Shown: one piece after another, positions 34,301-37,067 of the stretch
How positions within the stretch are numbered: position 1 is the stretch's first letter
How the letters are laid out: each line of letters begins with the position of its first letter
Source: Phoronis australis
Lineage: Eukaryota; Phoronida; Phoronidae
DNA length: 37,067 nucleotides
Reading direction: 5' to 3'
Assembly (NCBI GenBank): GCA_002633005.1
Contig: NMRA01000069.1
Location: 812,694 to 849,760, forward strand
The notes under the pieces: generated by a model
The model's input: the letters and a program-made list of their open reading frames with translations, nothing else
Database searches by the model: none
Told to the model about the DNA's origin: nothing
Translations under genes and position numbers: made by a program

Positions 34301-36755
34301 ATCCTATTTTTCATGAACATAACAAGACAACCTCTGACCAAACATTACTTCCTTAAACTCCAACCATCTTCATATCAAATACAGTTTGCGAAGTCACGAA
34401 TCGTCAGTTAGATAAAAACACGCTAAATTGAACACAGTCTCTCACGCGAATCTGTTCTACATTACACCATTACAGTATCACACAGCCTACCAATATCTGG
34501 TACCAAGAGTCGACTAGCTGCTGCACACAATGGTCTCGCATCGTATCTTTTATTCGTGTGTTCCGCTCTTGTTCCTGTGACAAAACAGAACAATTAACTA
34601 TACAGCAAGTTTCAAACAAGGATGGCAACATTTCTTCTCTAAAAATTGGCAAATATCGAAGCAAAATTTTTGGACTTATTTTTAAGTGTTAATACCCATG
34701 ATCAACGAAGAGCGACAAATTTCAAATAATTTTTTAAATCCCCAGTAAATGCTCAAAGTTTAGTATTAATATTTTGTTTTTATTTTATGGGATAAAATAT
34801 GAAGTTTAAGAAGATGACTGTGTAAAAAATATTAATTAACAGGTTTCTTTGTCATAGGACATAAAACACCACCCTTAGTCAAAGGGAGGTGAAGCCCGGT
34901 ACATTTTAACAATTACATAGCAGTTTTCAAAAACAAACCGTTGGAGAACTTCGAAAATCAATAAGATTTGTTTAGGAAACAAAATCAGAAAAATTGATTG
35001 GCGAAAAAGTATCAACCTCCACAACTGTGACCATTTTTAGATAAAAGATAGTCCAAGACTACTGTATTTCAAACGCCTTCAGTATTTCTTTCTTGGCTAT
35101 GAATTAACACTAGTTTATCTCATTGTCACGTGTCACTCTCCACAATACCTGCGGAGTATGCACTATCTCGCGATCGACAACCTCCGAGTCGATGGCCTGC
35201 AGGATGCGCAGAAACACGTCAACGTAGAGCGGCCCGGCCAGACTCTGCAGGAGGTCCGAGAAGAAAGAGAGCCACCTGGTGGGGAAGTCGATGACAAACA
35301 CCAGGCTCCACAACTGCGCCACCTTGTTACGGAGGAAGCTCTTGTCACGCGTTGCCTGATTACCCTGAATAATTATTCAATGTATATGATACAATACTAG
35401 AGCCATGTAACACCAATGTCTCATTATATAATCAAGAATTTTAACAAAACGGTAAAAACTGAAAGGGAAACAAATAAACATTGCATACACTTGCTACAAT
35501 GCGAGAACAAACAACAAGGATAACGGAGTATCCAAGATGTGTTTCTGCCAAAAATTGCCTGTTTTCACCTGTCCTCGGGTCATTTCATTGAGACTTTCAG
35601 GACGAGTTTAAATTAGTGAGAACTACCTTAGTGCGAAAGCACTTAACTATCAGTCACCTTTCATAACAATAGTGGATAACACGGACCCAGTATATTTCCA
35701 TTGCATAAATTCCTATGAGAACAATTGGCAATACTTTGTAATGTTATTATAATTAATAATAATTTGATAACAATGTATAATCAGCATCTCCATTACAGAT
35801 ACAATCAACACACAATAAACAGTTTGCGAAATAAGAAGCCATGTGGATTTTTCTTCCACTTTCCTTGATATGGTGTTGACCTGTCGCTCCACCTAGAATT
35901 CATCTCAGGTTAACGAGACCTCACCCTGGTTTTCTTCGCACAGGGCTATGGACCTTATCTGAGGTTATGGGGCACGATGGCAATTTTGTTTTTACTTGGC
36001 TGCCAAGTGTGAATACCCTCAAGTGGTCTGTTATTATAACTACACTTGGTCTCCAATTTCATAATTTCATAAATATAAAGACCAACCACTTTACTATGCA
36101 GGTGTTTTTGTTTATCAAAAAGAATTCATGATTAAAAAAGAAATGAATATTACTTTCAGGACATTCCTTCCGGAACTTCCTTTAAACCTATTCTGCCCCA
36201 GCTGGTTACCCTGTCCAGTACACATGCACTAAACTAGTCTACTGTCCACGCAGCTGAAGGAAACATCCTGTTGGCATATAAAATGGTAATCCAAGAAAAC
36301 CAACTCACCAAGTCAATCTTCAGCAAAAACACTAAATGTATTCCCCAAGCTTAGAAATCCCAACCAGCCAAATTAAGTCTCACGTAAACACTAATTTTAT
36401 CAATTCAAAAAGCCATTTTTTCCCAGAAATCTAAATATTTCCAGTGCATTTTCATCAGATTTATAATGTGCCACAAGCAGTGACTTAAGACGCACCATGC
36501 TACACAAGTCCCTTGGTTTCAGATAACGGAAAATCTATCGACAACCCGTTTCTTTTAAATTATGTCATAATGAAAATCAGCATACAGATCCATGTGTGAG
36601 TGAACAAGCATTCCTATAGAGGGCGCACCTGCATATGTAGAAGTGACATCAGTAGCGTTTTCACATTCTGCTGAGTCTGATTATCGGCTGTGGCGTAGCT
36701 GGACTTCACAAAGTGCTCAATCACTTGTAGACAGAAGAACTTGACGTGGTCATTG
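19260..36755 (-). CDS. XPOT: exportin-T, tRNA nuclear exporter (partial at both ends)
   Basis: Seventeen distinct exons align in order with animal exportin-T, giving about 812 codons counting the duplicated block once. Known function: a karyopherin-beta family HEAT-repeat protein that binds mature tRNA with RanGTP and carries it through the nuclear pore. Recognisable blocks include DHVKFFC at the start, the Xpo1-type helices around LRNKVAQLWSLVF, IDSEVVDREIVHT, SWIDINLIANDRF, ETAVRYEKFFQVEPQH, QLFLYETASMLIVHS, MKQCGCVPVF, HDFIPLMNQL, EKQMLQRSYF and GAVELPDPVAQKSC. All introns are GT-AG. The vertebrate protein is about 960 residues; the missing 50 N-terminal and about 100 C-terminal codons account for the difference exactly when one copy of the duplicated block is counted. 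Three exons occur twice (see the repeat entries). The gene converges with the lectin cluster. Confidence 0.95.
19371..19540. repeat. 78-bp tandem duplication across the exon 17 acceptor
   Basis: The block starting ggctttctgaaagacagtga at 19371 repeats at 19449 (ggctctctgaaacacagtga), and a third partial copy begins near 19527. On the minus strand this duplicates the 3' splice site of exon 17. The upstream acceptor copy (gtgtttcag) would lead into Glu-Ser-Leu and then a stop codon. Confidence 0.75.
20591..20780 (-). CDS. XPOT: XPOT exon 16
   Basis: It reads KSLVPFLQETFLPLV through EKQMLQRSYFVFL to VVSNQ plus one base. The acceptor is ccatttcacag and the donor is gtaacaa, a weaker but usable site. 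It matches the human segment around EKQMLRRSYFAFL. Confidence 0.93.
20781..21687 (-). other. XPOT intron with CTA-rich and 33-bp repeats
   Basis: From about 21160 to 21660 the sequence is dominated by actact and ctaact words. Three 33-bp copies (tacatgttactactaaagag at 21388, 21421 and 21454) lie inside. Nothing coding was seen. Confidence 0.75.
21384..21486. repeat. 33-bp minisatellite, three copies
   Basis: Three near-identical direct copies, phase-anchored at 21388, 21421 and 21454, inside XPOT intron 15. Confidence 0.9.
21688..21973 (-). CDS. XPOT: XPOT exon 15
   Basis: Ninety-five codons after a split Ser codon: RTSKGFTNQQTMKQCGC, then FLHRMVVCLEAEVLPFVPA, and HDFIPLMNQLIQKFK. It is one of the best-conserved segments against vertebrate exportin-T. 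Confidence 0.95.
21974..23225 (-). other. XPOT intron 14
   Basis: 1.25 kb of AT-rich sequence. I see no gene, RNA or repeat structure that stands out. Confidence 0.7.
23226..23368 (-). CDS. XPOT: XPOT exon 14
   Basis: KKEQLMKNLLAPIVTKFEGL, then EAYAECLTQAMSFA and two bases of a Ser codon. It aligns with the human ALMRNLLTPLMEKF region. The acceptor is atactgcag and the donor is gtgagtt. Confidence 0.94.
24045..24210 (-). CDS. XPOT: XPOT exon 13
   Basis: It starts with the last base of a Lys codon, then NQMQSYVEVMLKQLDDLL, EQLFLYETASMLIVHSQFPV and a final Glu at the donor gtacgtg. It matches the human QLFIYETAGVLIVNS region. Confidence 0.94.
24940..25037 (-). CDS. XPOT: XPOT exon 12
   Basis: GAFLDERGLHNRSPQVRSRV, then TYLLSRFVKAAN and two bases of a Lys codon, at the donor gtaagtt. 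It matches the human LDHRGLRHSSAKVRSRTAYL region. Confidence 0.93.
25038..25882 (-). other. XPOT intron 11
   Basis: No conserved coding. A 102-codon plus-strand open frame (25494-25802) is low-complexity and matches nothing I know. The word aaacagtctcg occurs twice. Confidence 0.6.
25883..26002 (-). CDS. XPOT: XPOT exon 11
   Basis: Forty codons: MVTSGVSCHSHQAVLLQYFE, then TAVRYEKFFQVEPQHLGEIL. Phase 0 at both ends. VRYEKFF-VEPQH is an exportin-T hallmark. Confidence 0.95.
26498..26566 (-). CDS. XPOT: XPOT exon 10
   Basis: Twenty-three codons, ASHGQHFSGDKSKTSALQDM then MGK. Phase 0 at both ends. It matches the human SHGAHFSGDVSKASALQDMM region. Confidence 0.93.
27483..27611 (-). CDS. XPOT: XPOT exon 9, copy B
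   Basis: Forty-three codons, DAELIISTVSEIVTSTLANW and onward to LLYMIGEALP. Two silent differences from copy A (an ACT/ACG threonine and the CCT/CCC last proline). Splice sites are intact. Confidence 0.92.
27980..28051 (-). CDS. XPOT: XPOT exon 8, copy B
   Basis: Twenty-four codons, GEEEAMFQEYRKQLKVILSN then LAAL. Identical to copy A. It matches the human EDEAMFVEYRKQLKLLLDRL region. Confidence 0.92.
28612..28677 (-). CDS. XPOT: XPOT exon 7, copy B
   Basis: Twenty-two codons, KMLCILMMKMKYDGESYNFE then QE. Two silent differences from copy A (CTG/CTA, GAG/GAA). Phase 0 at both ends. Confidence 0.92.
28972..28972. other. single N, probable assembly join
   Basis: The only ambiguous base in the window. 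It sits exactly at the right end of repeat copy B, where copy A continues into a hairpin. Sequence 28973-29265 between the copies is not shared with either copy. Confidence 0.8.
29863..29991 (-). CDS. XPOT: XPOT exon 9, copy A
   Basis: Same 43-residue product as copy B, with intact acceptor ccatttccag and donor gtaagta. Confidence 0.92.
30323..30394 (-). CDS. XPOT: XPOT exon 8, copy A
   Basis: Same 24 residues as copy B, no nucleotide difference in the exon. Phase 0 at both ends. Confidence 0.92.
30421..30546. repeat. 63-bp tandem duplication in copy A only
   Basis: tcaaagaaagcag starts at 30421 and again at 30484; the rest of each unit matches with several substitutions. Copy B has a single unit at about 28078. 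Confidence 0.85.
30839..31344. mobile_element. 506-bp non-autonomous DNA transposon (hAT-like ends)
   Basis: Perfect 13-bp terminal inverted repeats CAGGGCTTGGAAT at both ends, flanked by a 6-bp direct duplication TATTAC (30833-30838 and 31345-31350). Copy B has the empty site cactattacacag near 28430, with a single TATTAC, which proves the insertion boundaries. The right part is rich in ttccgcggaa palindromes. It has no transposase; short open frames across it are not genes. CAGGG-type ends suit hAT elements, though 6 bp is shorter than the usual 8-bp duplication, so the superfamily is tentative. Confidence 0.9.
31533..31598 (-). CDS. XPOT: XPOT exon 7, copy A
   Basis: Same 22 residues as copy B. 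The acceptor is gtcaacttttag and the donor is gtgagtt. Confidence 0.92.
31881..31953. repeat. 73-bp hairpin with 20-bp arms
   Basis: Arm 31881-31900 (GTCCCGAATTTTGAGAACCA) pairs with 31934-31953, with one mismatch in 20, around a 33-base loop. It begins immediately after the end of the repeated XPOT block. It may be a tiny fold-back element, and it is a plausible cause of an assembly break. Confidence 0.85.
32152..32347 (-). CDS. XPOT: XPOT exon 6
   Basis: One base completing a Lys codon, then LIKCADGANASGTLQAIENK, LADEDDDVSAAVSDFTHDYI and LTDVQKENVK. It matches the human HEDDDISSNIIGFCYDYL region. The donor is gtacgtg. Confidence 0.94.
32348..33009 (-). other. XPOT intron 5
   Basis: 662 bp of AT-rich sequence. 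Nothing that I recognise. Confidence 0.7.
33010..33104 (-). CDS. XPOT: XPOT exon 5
   Basis: IGDGDSDEGDYLVKLAQLLN, then AFGMNLMQCWS and two bases of a Lys codon. It has the acidic patch then the WSKLIK junction of the family. Less conserved than its neighbours. Confidence 0.9.
33478..33738 (-). CDS. XPOT: XPOT exon 4
   Basis: Eighty-seven codons with ACLCLDVIGNYVSWIDINLI, ANDRFVGVLL, CDCIVEIVNKGMEPV and ESFSQVLESSGVLQ. Strong match to the human AYVSWIDLSLIANDRF region. Phase 0 at both ends. Confidence 0.95.
34491..34574 (-). CDS. XPOT: XPOT exon 3
   Basis: Twenty-eight codons, EQERNTRIKDTMRDHCVQQL then VDSWYQIL. It matches human RRNTLIKDTMREQCIPNL. Phase 0 at both ends. Confidence 0.95.
34575..35148 (-). 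other. XPOT intron 2
   Basis: 574 bp of AT-rich sequence with no recognisable feature. Confidence 0.7.
35149..35364 (-). CDS. XPOT: XPOT exon 2
   Basis: Seventy-two codons: GNQATRDKSFLRNKVAQLWS, LVFVIDFPTRWLSFFSDLLQ, LYVDVFLRILQAIDSEVVDR, EIVHTPQ. Start of the Xpo1-type HEAT region. Locally GC-rich compared with the flanks. Confidence 0.95.
35365..36628 (-). other. XPOT intron 1 (of the visible part)
   Basis: 1.26 kb of AT-rich sequence. No gene, RNA or clear repeat seen. Confidence 0.7.
36629..36755 (-). CDS. XPOT: XPOT exon 1 of the visible part
   Basis: One base of a split codon, then NDHVKFFCLQVIEHFVKSSY and onward to LLMSLLHMQ. It corresponds to about residue 49 onward of the vertebrate protein, so the start codon exon lies beyond 37067. 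The acceptor is gtgttccag and the donor is gtgcgcc. Confidence 0.94.
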
Positions 36756-36843
36756 CTGGAACACAAACTAGTTTAATGCCATCTCACAGACTTATTGAGA
36801 ATTGACCAAATATTTGCGCAAACTTGTATTAAAGACAAATCCT

Positions 36844-37067
36844 AACAAGAGCAACGCGGAGCGTTGAAATGCGCCCACAATTGCACCGCATACGGTATCC
36901 TTCTAGGGTTGTTTATTGGTACCATAAAGTGGCCAGTAGAGGGCATACTTTGCAAAATGGAAAGGCATGGTCATTGTCTCCTCAATAGGCTAGGGGCAAA
37001 ATGTGAGTAATCTTCATAATACAAGCACATCCTATACACCAGTTGCTTAAAGCACCACAGAAACATA
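36844..37067. repeat. dispersed repeat with head, copy 3
   Basis: The head AACAAGAGCAACGCGGAGCG, ttgaaatgcgcccacaattg, matches 10862, and is followed by the gtggccagtagagggcat anchor of the tandem family. It lies in the first XPOT intron and runs to the window edge. Confidence 0.65.

Overview
The window is animal nuclear DNA. Its genes are split by GT-AG introns, it is AT-rich, and it carries many interspersed repeats. It holds a near-complete exportin-T (XPOT) gene on the minus strand and a tandem cluster of secreted C-type lectins on the plus strand. There are no bacterial operons, rRNA, tRNA or CRISPR arrays. The repeat content (diverged tandem arrays, fold-back elements, a Penelope-like remnant, scattered taggccta motifs) suggests a marine invertebrate. 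The sequence alone does not let me name the phylum.

Layout, left to right. 1-1818 is the 3' part of lectin A: an intron that opens with a 44-bp minisatellite, then the last coding exon. 1849-3681 is bounded by diverged inverted repeats and is probably an old DNA transposon. 3.9-7.85 kb is gene-free and largely built of diverged tandem units of about 135 bp. 8007-9526 is lectin B, complete in two exons. 10445-10858 is the decayed 3' end of a Penelope-like element, minus strand. 10.86-13.3 kb is more repeat DNA, including a fold-back element. 13428-16721 is lectin C, complete in two exons around a 2.6-kb intron. 16.7-19.26 kb has no gene I can assign. 19260-36755 is XPOT on the minus strand: 17 distinct coding exons, three of them present twice. 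The first roughly 50 codons lie beyond the right edge. The last roughly 100 codons were not found.

The lectins are paralogues in the same orientation, with the same intron position and phase. Homology between the B and C units reaches at least 2 kb upstream of each ATG, so they arose by tandem duplication of a unit of about 5-6 kb. All have the long-form C-type lectin fold and a WND calcium motif. Lectin A has EPN at the sugar-specificity site, while B and C have QPN. XPOT is a housekeeping gene (RanGTP-dependent nuclear export of tRNA) and converges with the lectins; nothing links them functionally.

The most striking structure is in XPOT. A block of about 2.1 kb with three consecutive exons occurs twice in direct orientation (26887-28971 and 29266-31880). 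The exons differ by only four silent changes. The right copy alone carries a 506-bp DNA transposon with 13-bp terminal inverted repeats and a 6-bp target-site duplication. The left copy ends next to the only ambiguous base of the window (N at 28972), exactly where the right copy meets a 20-bp-arm hairpin. This looks more like two haplotypes joined by the assembler than a true exon duplication, but all three exons are phase 0-0, so a real in-frame 89-codon duplication or mutually exclusive cassette remains possible.
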